The translations under genes were made by a program, and so were the position numbers. 37,928 bases of DNA, taken from contig JAAYUL010000001.1 of the NCBI GenBank assembly GCA_012517675.1, positions 1 to 37,928 on the forward strand, given 5' to 3'. Below are positions 24,558-32,024 of the stretch, one piece after another. How positions within the stretch are numbered: position 1 is the first letter of the stretch; every line of letters begins with the position of its first letter. The DNA is from Clostridiales bacterium (lineage in GTDB: Bacteria; Bacillota; Clostridia; Oscillospirales; Acutalibacteraceae). The notes under the pieces were generated by a model. The model was given only the letters and a program-made list of their open reading frames with translations. It did no database searches and was not told where the DNA came from.

Positions 24558-26093
24558 TTACATGGGAATCAGCAGCATCCTCCTGTTCTCAACGGAATCG
24601 CCGGAAAAGTCGTTTTCCAGCCGGATCGCATCCGCGGAGGTGCAGTAGGTCCTTGCAATATTCCAAATGGTTTCCCCGGCGTCCGCATAGTAAATGCTCA
24701 GCGCCGCGGATTGATCCCGTGCCCTCGGCTTGGTTTCATCCGCCGTTACTTCCGTAATCATTTTGAACGTCTGCTGAACGGAAACGTTGGCGCACAGCTT
24801 CAATTCCGCCTTTACCTCAAGCCCCGCACCCATAATGCGGTAGCTGATTCCCCCGACACAGACTTCGGCGGAGCAGCGCAGGTTCCCTGCCGGGGCCGTA
24901 TACGGCTTTGCATACTCAAAATCCGCCATGCGTTCAAAATAGAACGGCCTGCTTTCCTCGTTGAGCGCCAACACACACAGATTGATTTTCCCTTTAAAAA
25001 CAAGCTGGTCGTTTTCGCATGAGGCGGAAACCGTACTCATTTCATTCCAGATATCCAGCACTTTTGTTACGGTGGTGTCCTCGGTGCTCAGCGATGTTTT
25101 CAGCACGTAATTGTCACAGACGCACTGTACCAGGTTATCCATGCTTTTTTGTTTGCTCTCGATATTCATATCGTATTTTTTGGAATACGCATCGGTCACA
25201 ATGGTAACTTCCGAAGGCAGGTAGGCGGCGGCGTCCGCAAAAAGCTTGATCTGCGCGTCAAAAAAGATTTTGTCGCCGGAATAATCGTTTTTGATCTGAA
25301 TGTCGACCCCGATCACGCTGATTTTCAGGTCGCACATGCAGTCCTCCGTCGCGCCGTCGCAGTCCACCATCTGTGTAAACGGAACCGCGTACTCCATCGC
25401 CTCCAAATTGAAATCACTTTCGCCGGAGGAATACAGAAGCCTGACATACACCTCGCCCTTCGCCATGATTTTGTTCGGAATCACTTTAAAATCCTGAACG
25501 GCGACAAACGCATCCGTGCGCATGATATTGTCCGCCGTGGGCTTCCCCTGACCAAGCTCCAGCACTTCGTCCACACTGAACTGCTGCCGGCCCAGACCGA
25601 CCATGCGGTTGACGGTAAGGGTGTCTTTCTTCTGTTCCACATCATCGCCTTCAATACCGCTCACCACTTCGCTTTCCGTTTGTGCCATAACACGCGCACA
25701 GACGGAAAAAGCCCCGTGGATGTCAAGGCGGCGGGGGCTGGTGGCCCGGCAGTTGATATATTCCACGCGGGGAAACGCGATAATCTGTGCGTTTTCCGCA
25801 CTTTGCTTTAAGGGAATGGAAACACTGAAGGTATCGCTGCTGTCGCAGCAGCGTACAAAGGTGCCCGCCGAATCAAGATAAAAAACCTTGACAGTATAGC
25901 TGCCCTCCAGTTCCAGCCTATCCCCTGTGATTCCCTTCGATAAGATGCGGGGATAAACCTGGCATTTTAAAATGCGCTGAATATCCGGACAATAGTCGGG
26001 CAGGCTGACGTCAAGGTCAACAGGCTGTTCCTGGCAGCCGTCATAGATCAGCTCGCTGGCAGCCAACGCCTCGCGGTCAAGCATATAATCCAT
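24558..26093 (-). CDS. sipL: SipL-like spore protein with DUF3794 repeats and a LysM domain
   Basis: The 511-residue protein has repeated DUF3794 (SPOCS) domains over about residues 25-440 and a C-terminal LysM domain (about 463-510, with YYADAGETIWNIAR). This is the architecture of SipL, the clostridial SpoIVA-interacting protein that replaces SpoVID and binds SpoIVA through LysM. Position next to spoIVA supports the call. AGGAGA lies nine bases upstream of the ATG. The promoter is not firmly assigned. The 26,125-26,157 stretch holds sporulation-sigma-like elements, including CATAGCATA on the minus strand, but none is a clean sigma-E match. Confidence 0.9.
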   Translation of the reverse strand: MDYMLDREALAASELIYDGCQEQPVDLDVSLPDYCPDIQRILKCQVYPRILSKGITGDRLELEGSYTVKVFYLDSAGTFVRCCDSSDTFSVSIPLKQSAENAQIIAFPRVEYINCRATSPRRLDIHGAFSVCARVMAQTESEVVSGIEGDDVEQKKDTLTVNRMVGLGRQQFSVDEVLELGQGKPTADNIMRTDAFVAVQDFKVIPNKIMAKGEVYVRLLYSSGESDFNLEAMEYAVPFTQMVDCDGATEDCMCDLKISVIGVDIQIKNDYSGDKIFFDAQIKLFADAAAYLPSEVTIVTDAYSKKYDMNIESKQKSMDNLVQCVCDNYVLKTSLSTEDTTVTKVLDIWNEMSTVSASCENDQLVFKGKINLCVLALNEESRPFYFERMADFEYAKPYTAPAGNLRCSAEVCVGGISYRIMGAGLEVKAELKLCANVSVQQTFKMITEVTADETKPRARDQSAALSIYYADAGETIWNIARTYCTSADAIRLENDFSGDSVENRRMLLIPM

Positions 26094-26167
26094 AAAGGTT
26101 CTCTCCTTTTCCTGTTTCTACCTAATTGTTATTCCAACCTTGTACCTTTTATGCTATGGATTTCAAT

Positions 26168-26198
26168 AAAAAATGCCGGCCGCGGTTGCGGCCGGCAT
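26168..26198 (-). terminator. Intrinsic terminator after spoVM
   Basis: On the minus strand an 11-pair GC-rich stem (arm ATGCCGGCCGC, 26173-26183 with 26188-26198) with a four-base loop is followed by TTTTT. It ends the spoVM transcript seven bases after its stop and separates it from sipL. Confidence 0.9.
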
Positions 26199-26205
26199 GC
26201 TCTGT

Positions 26206-26286
26206 TTACGCTTCCTTTTTGATATTGAAAAAAGTGCGGAGTAAAAAGCCTAAAAATTTCGGACTTTTAAAAACAACAACCTTCAT
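26206..26286 (-). CDS. spoVM: SpoVM, 26-residue spore membrane anchor peptide
   Basis: This 26-codon gene encodes an amphipathic peptide with KSPKFLGFLLR at residues 7-17. Lys7, Pro9, Lys10, Phe11, Leu12, Gly13 and Arg17 match Bacillus subtilis SpoVM in the same positions, and the length is identical. SpoVM recognises the convex forespore membrane and anchors SpoIVA there; Pro9 is critical in Bacillus. AGGGGG lies eight bases before the ATG. It follows a 57-codon membrane protein gene by 15 bases. It is followed by a strong terminator, then sipL and spoIVA. Small size makes it easy to miss. Confidence 0.93.
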   Translation of the reverse strand: MKVVVFKSPKFLGFLLRTFFNIKKEA

Positions 26287-26301
26287 GACAAAACCCCCTA
26301 A

Positions 26302-26475
26302 TTATGTTCTGCATCGCAGCAACGCAATACCCAATCCGACAATAATACAGGCCGCAATAAACAGCATCAGGCCCGGCGGACAAAAACAGGAGAAAATCAG
26401 CCCAAGCCCGAACACAATCGCATAGGAACCCGGAAAACACCATTTGTTGTTCCTTTGGCACCGCATCCGAACCAT
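26302..26475 (-). CDS. 57-residue cysteine-rich small membrane protein upstream of spoVM
   Basis: I do not recognise a named family. The 57-residue product has a short basic N-terminus and two hydrophobic segments (about 17-31 and 36-53). They are separated by the turn CFCPPG, predicting a helical hairpin. Six cysteines (6, 13, 30, 32, 43, 55) are unusual for its size. AGGAAAGG precedes two in-frame ATG codons (26475 and 26466). The second has better spacing and would give 54 residues. It ends 15 bases before spoVM with no terminator between, so it is probably co-transcribed. A role in spore membrane or coat assembly is inference. Confidence 0.7.
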   Translation of the reverse strand: MVRMRCQRNNKWCFPGSYAIVFGLGLIFSCFCPPGLMLFIAACIIVGLGIALLRCRT

Positions 26476-26600
26476 CACCTTTCCTTCAGGGCCGCCGCCT
26501 CCATAACTCTAATTTCATAATATTCAGGTGTGATATTTTTGTGCGATGAAAATAAGAAGTTTGTAAAAGCGTAACCACAGGGTATTTTCTGCCGAAAAGG

Positions 26601-26633
26601 AAAAGGGCCGGGATACAAGATCGTATCCCGGCC
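26601..26633 (-). terminator. Intrinsic terminator of the priA-thiN operon
   Basis: On the minus strand an 11-pair stem (arm GGCCGGGATAC, 26606-26616 with 26623-26633) with a six-base loop is followed by a T-rich stretch. It closes the long housekeeping operon 38 bases after thiN. Confidence 0.88.
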
Positions 26634-26671
26634 AACGAAAAAACGGTTCCACGGCAGACGGACAAATTCCG

Positions 26672-27301
26672 TCAGACATTCTCCAGCACGATGATCAGCG
26701 CATTGCCGCCGTGCACGGTTATTTTTGCATTTTCATCCACAACGACATTGCTGACCCCGATCGGCTGGGACGCGCAAAGCCGCGTTTCGGTCAAAGGATA
26801 CTTCAGCCCTTCGTAAGATACCGTGCAGGAGGAAACGCCAAAGGGAAAAACCGAAACAGTGGCGCCGACAATCCCGCTCAGGGTAAGCCTTCCCCCGTTC
26901 AGGAGGAAAACGCGGCAGCCGTCGCCGGAAATCATGGCGCGGCAGCCCTGCCCCGCCAGAAACTGAAGGATGTAAAGATTGGCAATGGAGTGGTCAATCC
27001 GGCCGCCCAAAACGCCCAGCAGTAAAAAATCGCGAAAGCCGCGGCGAATGGCGATTTTTACGGCCGCCATGGTATCGGTGTCGTCTTTTTCCCGCTTCAG
27101 GCGTATCGTTTCCACATTTTCCGGCGGCGCGCTCTGCGCCGAATCAAAATCGCCCACCACCAGGTCCGGCGTAACACCGTACCGCAAAGCGGAATCCAGC
27201 CCGCCGTCGGCACAGACGACAAAAGAATTTTTCCGGTCGAATTCTCCGGTAAAATCAGACTCCCTGCACGAAGCCGATCCGATAATCACGCATCTTTTCA
27301 T
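26672..27301 (-). CDS. thiN: Thiamine diphosphokinase
   Basis: The 209-residue kinase converts thiamine to thiamine diphosphate. Motifs are ADGGLD near residue 30, VVGDFDS near 50 and GRIDHSIANLYIL near 100, with a C-terminal beta domain. The ATG at 27301 overlaps the rsgA stop (ATGA). An ATG four codons earlier abuts the ribosome-binding site. It ends the operon. In many Firmicutes rpe lies between rsgA and thiN, but it is absent here. Confidence 0.93.
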   Translation of the reverse strand: MKRCVIIGSASCRESDFTGEFDRKNSFVVCADGGLDSALRYGVTPDLVVGDFDSAQSAPPENVETIRLKREKDDTDTMAAVKIAIRRGFRDFLLLGVLGGRIDHSIANLYILQFLAGQGCRAMISGDGCRVFLLNGGRLTLSGIVGATVSVFPFGVSSCTVSYEGLKYPLTETRLCASQPIGVSNVVVDENAKITVHGGNALIIVLENV

Positions 27302-28188
27302 TTCAGATTCCATTCCTTTATTTCTTTGACTTCCGCATACATCGCCGCATAGCTGTCATGCCTTGAGCGGCTGATTTTGCCTTCTTCCACCGCCCGAATG
27401 ACCGCGCAGCCCTTTTCACACACATGAGAGCAGGAAGTAAACCGGCAATGGTTCCGGTACGGTTCAAACTCGCGGAAGCAGTACTGAAGATCTTCTTTCC
27501 GGACAAGGTCGTACCGCTCGATCTGTATGGAGGAAAAGCCCGGCGTATCGGCAACATAGGTGTTTTCCCCGAGACGGATCAGTTCGACCTGGCGGGTCGT
27601 GTGGCGCCCCCTGCCCAGTTTATAACTGATCTCCCCCGTTTCCAGATTCAATCCGGGGGCGATGCGGTTCAGCAGCGAAGACTTTCCGACGCCGGAGTTC
27701 CCGGTAAACGCAGTGATTTTCCCGGCAAGCCGCGGGCGTACCGCTTCCACGCCGTCTCCCGTGGCGGAGGAAACTGAAAAGCAGAGGAATCCGGCCTTTC
27801 GGTAAATTTCTTCAATCTGCCCGCCGCTTTGCAGGTCGGTCTTGGAAATGACCAGGATCGGTTCGATCCGCTTGTCCTCCGCGGCGGCAATGGTCTTGTC
27901 GATCACAAAGAAATTCGGCGCGGGATCGCACACGGAGACCACAATCATCAGCTGGTCGATATTGGAGACAGGCGGCCGCACCAGAAAGTTTTTTCTGGGC
28001 ATGATTTCTTCTATGTAGCCCGTGCCGTCCTTTTCCGCCTGAATCCGGACCGTGTCCCCGGTCATCGGCGATATTTTATTTTTCCGGAAAAGCCCCCTTG
28101 CCCTGCACTCATATACCATACCGGCGGCTTCCACATAATAGAAACCGCCGATTCCTTTGATAATTCTTCCCTGATGCATTTCACTCAT
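27298..28188 (-). CDS. rsgA: Ribosome small-subunit-dependent GTPase RsgA
   Basis: The 296-residue circularly permuted GTPase checks 30S maturation. An OB-fold N-terminus (about 1-70) is followed by G4 (ISKTDL), G1 (GNSGVGKSSLLN) and G3 (DTPGFSS). A C-terminal zinc-binding region carries CRFTSCSHVCEKGC. I start it at 28188 (MSEMHQGRI), just after the pknB stop; the longer frame lies inside pknB and is proline/arginine-rich nonsense. The ribosome-binding site is poor, so coupling to pknB is likely. Confidence 0.94.
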   Translation of the reverse strand: MSEMHQGRIIKGIGGFYYVEAAGMVYECRARGLFRKNKISPMTGDTVRIQAEKDGTGYIEEIMPRKNFLVRPPVSNIDQLMIVVSVCDPAPNFFVIDKTIAAAEDKRIEPILVISKTDLQSGGQIEEIYRKAGFLCFSVSSATGDGVEAVRPRLAGKITAFTGNSGVGKSSLLNRIAPGLNLETGEISYKLGRGRHTTRQVELIRLGENTYVADTPGFSSIQIERYDLVRKEDLQYCFREFEPYRNHCRFTSCSHVCEKGCAVIRAVEEGKISRSRHDSYAAMYAEVKEIKEWNLK

Positions 28189-28195
28189 AGGCCGT

Positions 28196-30229
28196 TCACT
28201 GTGTGACGGACGGAGCCGGAGTGATGCTGGCCGAGCTTGCGGAGGAGGAACTGCTGCTGGCGGGCGGCTCATATTCATAGCCCGCGGTTTTGGTGACGAC
28301 AGGCGTTGCCGAATCAAAATTGACGGTATAGACCGCATATTTGTTGCCGTCCAGCTCCACGGTTATGGTCTTTTTCCCACTGGTACCCGTGACCAAAATG
28401 GTGTAGTCGGGGTTATAAACCGGCTTTAATGAAACATCGGTATAGTTTTTCATGGGTTCATTGCCAAGATAAGCGTTCAAAGTGACCTCGTTGCTTACAC
28501 TCGGAAGCTGAACCACCACTTCCGCCGTCCGTTCGGAATATTTTCCGGAACTGACCACAAGGTTAACCACTGAACCTTTTGCGAGGGGTACCCCGGGCAG
28601 CGGGTCGGTCTCCAGAACCGTATCCTTCGGTTTTCCGCTGTCATCCTTGGAGGTTACCGTCCCAACGGTCAGACCCTTAGCCAAAATCTGCGTTTTAGCG
28701 TCCGATAAAGTCATGCCGAATACCGAAGGAACATTCACCTGCTCATCGGATGACCCGCTGCTGACATAAACCGTAATCAGCGTGGTCCCCTTCACGGCCT
28801 GCGTGCCCTGCGGCGGATTCGTGCTTTTCACATAGCCTTTCTTCACCGTATCATCCTGCACCGGCTCAATTTTATAAGGAAGATCAAGCTTCAGCAATTC
28901 GCTTTCCGCTTCTTCCTGCGTTTTATTGGAAAGGTCCGGCACAACGACCGGTTCCCCGCCGCCGTTGACCACAAGGGTCACCTTGGAATTTGCCTTGACC
29001 GTGGTCCCCGCTTTCGGCGTCTGGCTCAATATAATGCCGGCATCCTGGCTGGAATCGTATTTTGTTTCCGTTTCAAAGGTAAACTGGGAACTATACTGCT
29101 TTTGAACGTTCGTCAGCGTTTTTCCGACAAAATTCGGGAGTGAAACATCGCTTGGCTGCGCGTTGAAGCTGCGAATCAGGGCGGCAACCCCAAAACCGAT
29201 GGCGACAATCAAAAACGCGGCCGCAATGCCGGCGATGATTGCAACGGATTTCTTTTTCTTCGGTTTGGAGGTGTCCAGATCCTCTTCGTACTCATAGTTG
29301 TCGTTGTAGGCGGCAGACTCCGCATTTTTCACGCTGTTGATGGCGTCCACGTATTTGGTCGGGTTTTCATCCACAAAATATTTGTATTGGAAGCTGATGC
29401 TCGGGTTCCGGCGGAATTCCTCGATGTCGTTCAGCATTTGCGCGGCGGACTGGTAACGCTGCGCCGGATTTTTCTGCATGGCTTTCAGCGTGATCTGCTC
29501 CAGGCCCTCCGGAATCGCGGGGTTAATCTCTCTCGGCGGCTTCGGGTCGGCCTGCAGCTGCATAATGGCGACCGATACCGCGTTGTCCGCCTCAAACGGC
29601 AGCCGTCCCGTCAGCATCTCATACAGCATGACGCCGACGGAATACAGGTCTGCCTTTTCATCCGTAATGTCGCCTCTGGCCTGTTCGGGGGCAATATAGT
29701 GGACCGAGCCGATGGCTTTGTCCGTCATCGTCCTCGTTTCGCTGCGGGAAAAGCGGGCAATGCCGAAATCCGTCACCTTGATGGTGCCGTCCTGCAGCAG
29801 CATGATGTTCTGCGGCTTGATATCGCGGTGAACCACGCCCTTTTCATGAGCATGCTGCAGCGCGCGCAGAATCTGAACCGTGAAATGGATTGCTTCTTTC
29901 CACTTGATTTCCTTTTGCTGGTCCAAATATTCCTTCAGCGTAATGCCGTCAATATATTCTTCCACAATATACTGAATCCGATCGCCGAAGCTTACGTCGT
30001 ATACCTTTACAATGTTGGGATGGGAAAGCACCGCGATTGCTTTTGACTCATTTTTAAAACGCCGGATGAATTCTTCGTTTCCAAGGAATTCATCCTTCAT
30101 GATTTTAATCGCCACTGTCCGGTCGTCAATCGTGTCGTATGCGCGGTAAACAAGCGCCATTCCGCCAACGCCGATCAGTTCATGAATCTCATACCGTCCG
30201 TCGAGCCTCTTGCCGGTGTATTTATCCAC
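28196..30229 (-). CDS. pknB: PASTA-domain Ser/Thr protein kinase PknB/PrkC
   Basis: The 677-residue membrane kinase has a cytosolic kinase domain (about 8-270; GVGGMALVYRA loop, HRDIKPQN catalytic loop, DFGIARF), then a linker. A membrane helix (about 325-350) is followed by three extracellular PASTA repeats (about 358-555). PASTA domains sense muropeptides or lipid II and, in Bacillus, trigger spore germination and growth control. An additional beta-rich region (about 560-650) and a Ser-rich tail follow. The start is GTG at 30229 with AGGAG seven bases upstream; it overlaps the phosphatase gene. The phosphatase and kinase form the usual reversible pair. Confidence 0.95.
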   Translation of the reverse strand: MDKYTGKRLDGRYEIHELIGVGGMALVYRAYDTIDDRTVAIKIMKDEFLGNEEFIRRFKNESKAIAVLSHPNIVKVYDVSFGDRIQYIVEEYIDGITLKEYLDQQKEIKWKEAIHFTVQILRALQHAHEKGVVHRDIKPQNIMLLQDGTIKVTDFGIARFSRSETRTMTDKAIGSVHYIAPEQARGDITDEKADLYSVGVMLYEMLTGRLPFEADNAVSVAIMQLQADPKPPREINPAIPEGLEQITLKAMQKNPAQRYQSAAQMLNDIEEFRRNPSISFQYKYFVDENPTKYVDAINSVKNAESAAYNDNYEYEEDLDTSKPKKKKSVAIIAGIAAAFLIVAIGFGVAALIRSFNAQPSDVSLPNFVGKTLTNVQKQYSSQFTFETETKYDSSQDAGIILSQTPKAGTTVKANSKVTLVVNGGGEPVVVPDLSNKTQEEAESELLKLDLPYKIEPVQDDTVKKGYVKSTNPPQGTQAVKGTTLITVYVSSGSSDEQVNVPSVFGMTLSDAKTQILAKGLTVGTVTSKDDSGKPKDTVLETDPLPGVPLAKGSVVNLVVSSGKYSERTAEVVVQLPSVSNEVTLNAYLGNEPMKNYTDVSLKPVYNPDYTILVTGTSGKKTITVELDGNKYAVYTVNFDSATPVVTKTAGYEYEPPASSSSSSASSASITPAPSVTQ

Positions 30230-30980
30230 ACATATCAACTCCTGTCAAAAGTTCGTTTTCCACAACCGCAACGGTGATGTTGTCGCCTCCGCCTTCCTCT
30301 TTTGCCATTTCGATCAGCCTCAGGGCAAGCTCCTGCGACTCCACTTGTTTAGCAAGCGCGGCAATTGTTTCCGCATCGATATAATTTGTCAGTCCATCGG
30401 TGCAAAGCAGGAGCAGGTCTCCAAGCGCAAACGGATGCTCACAGTAATCCGTCTGAATGGATTCCTCCACGCCGAGCGCGCGCGTTATGATGTTTTTCTG
30501 CGGGTGACGCCTGGCCTGCTGCTCGGTAAGGTCTCCCTTTGCCACCATTTCCTGCACCATGGAATGGTCGGTGGTGATTTGCCTGATTTCCCCCTTTGAA
30601 ATCAGGTAGGCCCGGCTGTCCCCCGCGTGCGCAACGTGCGCCACTCCGCCGCAGACCACAGCTGTTACGACCGTGGTTCCCATGCCGGAAAGCTCGCTGT
30701 CCTCCATTGCTTTGTCGTGGACCTCAAGGTTGGCGTTCATAATGGCGGATAAGATCAGGTTGCGCACGGCGCTGTGCGGCATGCCCTCCCGGAAGGAGGA
30801 AATCAGCTGCTGAGAAATGGATTCCACCGCGATTTCGCTTGCAATATTGCCGCCGTTCACCCCGCCCATACCGTCACAGACCACAGCCCATGCGCAACCG
30901 CCGGGAAAAAGCCCGGTCCTGCACGCGTCCTGATTGGTGTGCCGAACAAGGCCGATGTCGGTTTTACTGAAGACTCTCAA
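30222..30980 (-). CDS. stp: PP2C-family protein phosphatase, partner of PknB
   Basis: The 252-residue Stp/PrpC phosphatase removes phosphate from PknB and its targets. The metal-binding motifs run in order: DIGLVRHTNQDA, VVCDGMGGVNGG, VAHAGDSRAYL and LLCTDGLTNYI. I start it at TTG 30980 (RVFSKTDIG follows), where AAGGAGG lies about nine bases upstream. A longer frame would enter rlmN. It overlaps the rlmN end by 17 bases and the pknB start by eight. Confidence 0.94.
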   Translation of the reverse strand: MRVFSKTDIGLVRHTNQDACRTGLFPGGCAWAVVCDGMGGVNGGNIASEIAVESISQQLISSFREGMPHSAVRNLILSAIMNANLEVHDKAMEDSELSGMGTTVVTAVVCGGVAHVAHAGDSRAYLISKGEIRQITTDHSMVQEMVAKGDLTEQQARRHPQKNIITRALGVEESIQTDYCEHPFALGDLLLLCTDGLTNYIDAETIAALAKQVESQELALRLIEMAKEEGGGDNITVAVVENELLTGVDMCG

Positions 30981-32019
30981 CGCTGTCCACCTCCTTATTG
31001 TACCTGCGCCTGAGCTGACCGCAGGAAGCATCGATATCCGAACCAAGCGTTCTCCGCACCGTTACGGGTATCCCCTTTTCCGAAAGGATCGCGCTGAACC
31101 GTTTGAGCCGGTCCGCAGAGCTTTTCTGAAAGCCCGCGCCGGTCACATTGTTCACCGGAATCAGGTTGACATGGCTCAGCGTTCCTTTCAGACGCCCGGC
31201 CAGCTCTTTAGCGCAGGCGTCGCTGTCGTTCACGCCGCTGATCATGGCGTATTCGAACGAAATGCGCCGGCCGGTTATTTCCCCATAATAACGGCAGGCT
31301 TTCAAAAGCTCCCCCACCCCCCACCGCCGGTTGACCGGCATGGTGCGGGAACGGATTTCATCGTTGGGCGCATGCAGGGAAATGGAAAGCGTCAGCTGCA
31401 GCTTCTTTTCCGCAAGGTCATATATTTTATCCACAATCCCGCAGGTCGAAAGCGAAATATGACGCATTCCGATATTCATCCCCTCGCTTGAGGAAACCAG
31501 CTCCAGAAAGCGCAGGACATTTTCGTAATTGTCCAGCGGCTCCCCCATGCCCATCATCACCACATTGGAGATGCGGGTGCCGAGATCCGCCTGCGCCGCC
31601 TGAATTTGAGCAAGCATTTCGGACGGGGCAAGATTCCGTGAAAACCCGCTTTTGCCCGTGGCGCAGAACGCACAGTTCATTTTACAGCCGACCTGTGTGG
31701 AAATGCAGATCGTGCGGCCGTGATGGTAATCCATCACGACGCTTTCCACAAGCTCGCCGTCATGGAGGCGGAACAGGTATTTAACGGTTCCGTCCAATTT
31801 GGATTTCTGTTTTTTTTCCACCGCGGCACCGGCTATGTAATATTGTTCGGAAAGCGTGCTGCGGAACGCGAGTGACTGGTCGGTCATTTCATCGAACGAC
31901 GCTGCCCCCCGGTGCAGCCAGTGGAAGACCTGGCGCGCGCGGAAGGCAGGCAGACCGGTTTTTGAAAAGTCCGCCTGTATTTCGGCCAGAGTCATGGATT
32001 TGATATCCTGCGGATTCAA
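30964..32019 (-). CDS. rlmN: 23S rRNA/tRNA adenine-C2 methyltransferase RlmN
   Basis: The roughly 351-residue radical SAM enzyme methylates A2503 of 23S rRNA and A37 of tRNA. The cluster motif is CKMNCAFCATGKSGF near residue 110. GMGEPLDNYENV follows, and the second catalytic cysteine lies near the C-terminus in DIDASCGQLR. TTG at 32019 has AGGAG eight bases upstream. A GTG three codons earlier overlaps the rsmB stop (GTGA) and is the alternative. Confidence 0.95.
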   Translation of the reverse strand: MNPQDIKSMTLAEIQADFSKTGLPAFRARQVFHWLHRGAASFDEMTDQSLAFRSTLSEQYYIAGAAVEKKQKSKLDGTVKYLFRLHDGELVESVVMDYHHGRTICISTQVGCKMNCAFCATGKSGFSRNLAPSEMLAQIQAAQADLGTRISNVVMMGMGEPLDNYENVLRFLELVSSSEGMNIGMRHISLSTCGIVDKIYDLAEKKLQLTLSISLHAPNDEIRSRTMPVNRRWGVGELLKACRYYGEITGRRISFEYAMISGVNDSDACAKELAGRLKGTLSHVNLIPVNNVTGAGFQKSSADRLKRFSAILSEKGIPVTVRRTLGSDIDASCGQLRRRYNKEVDSVESLQ

Positions 32020-32024
32020 GCGTT

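Noticed and set aside
26125-26157. Sigma-E or sigma-K promoter for sipL
   Set aside because: Several partial matches are present, including a good sigma-K-like -10, but none has both boxes at correct spacing, so it was left out of the feature list.
26267-26461. 64-codon minus-strand frame upstream of spoVM
   Set aside because: It overlaps spoVM in another frame and has no ribosome-binding site. The frame 26302-26475 has one and gives a sensible membrane hairpin.
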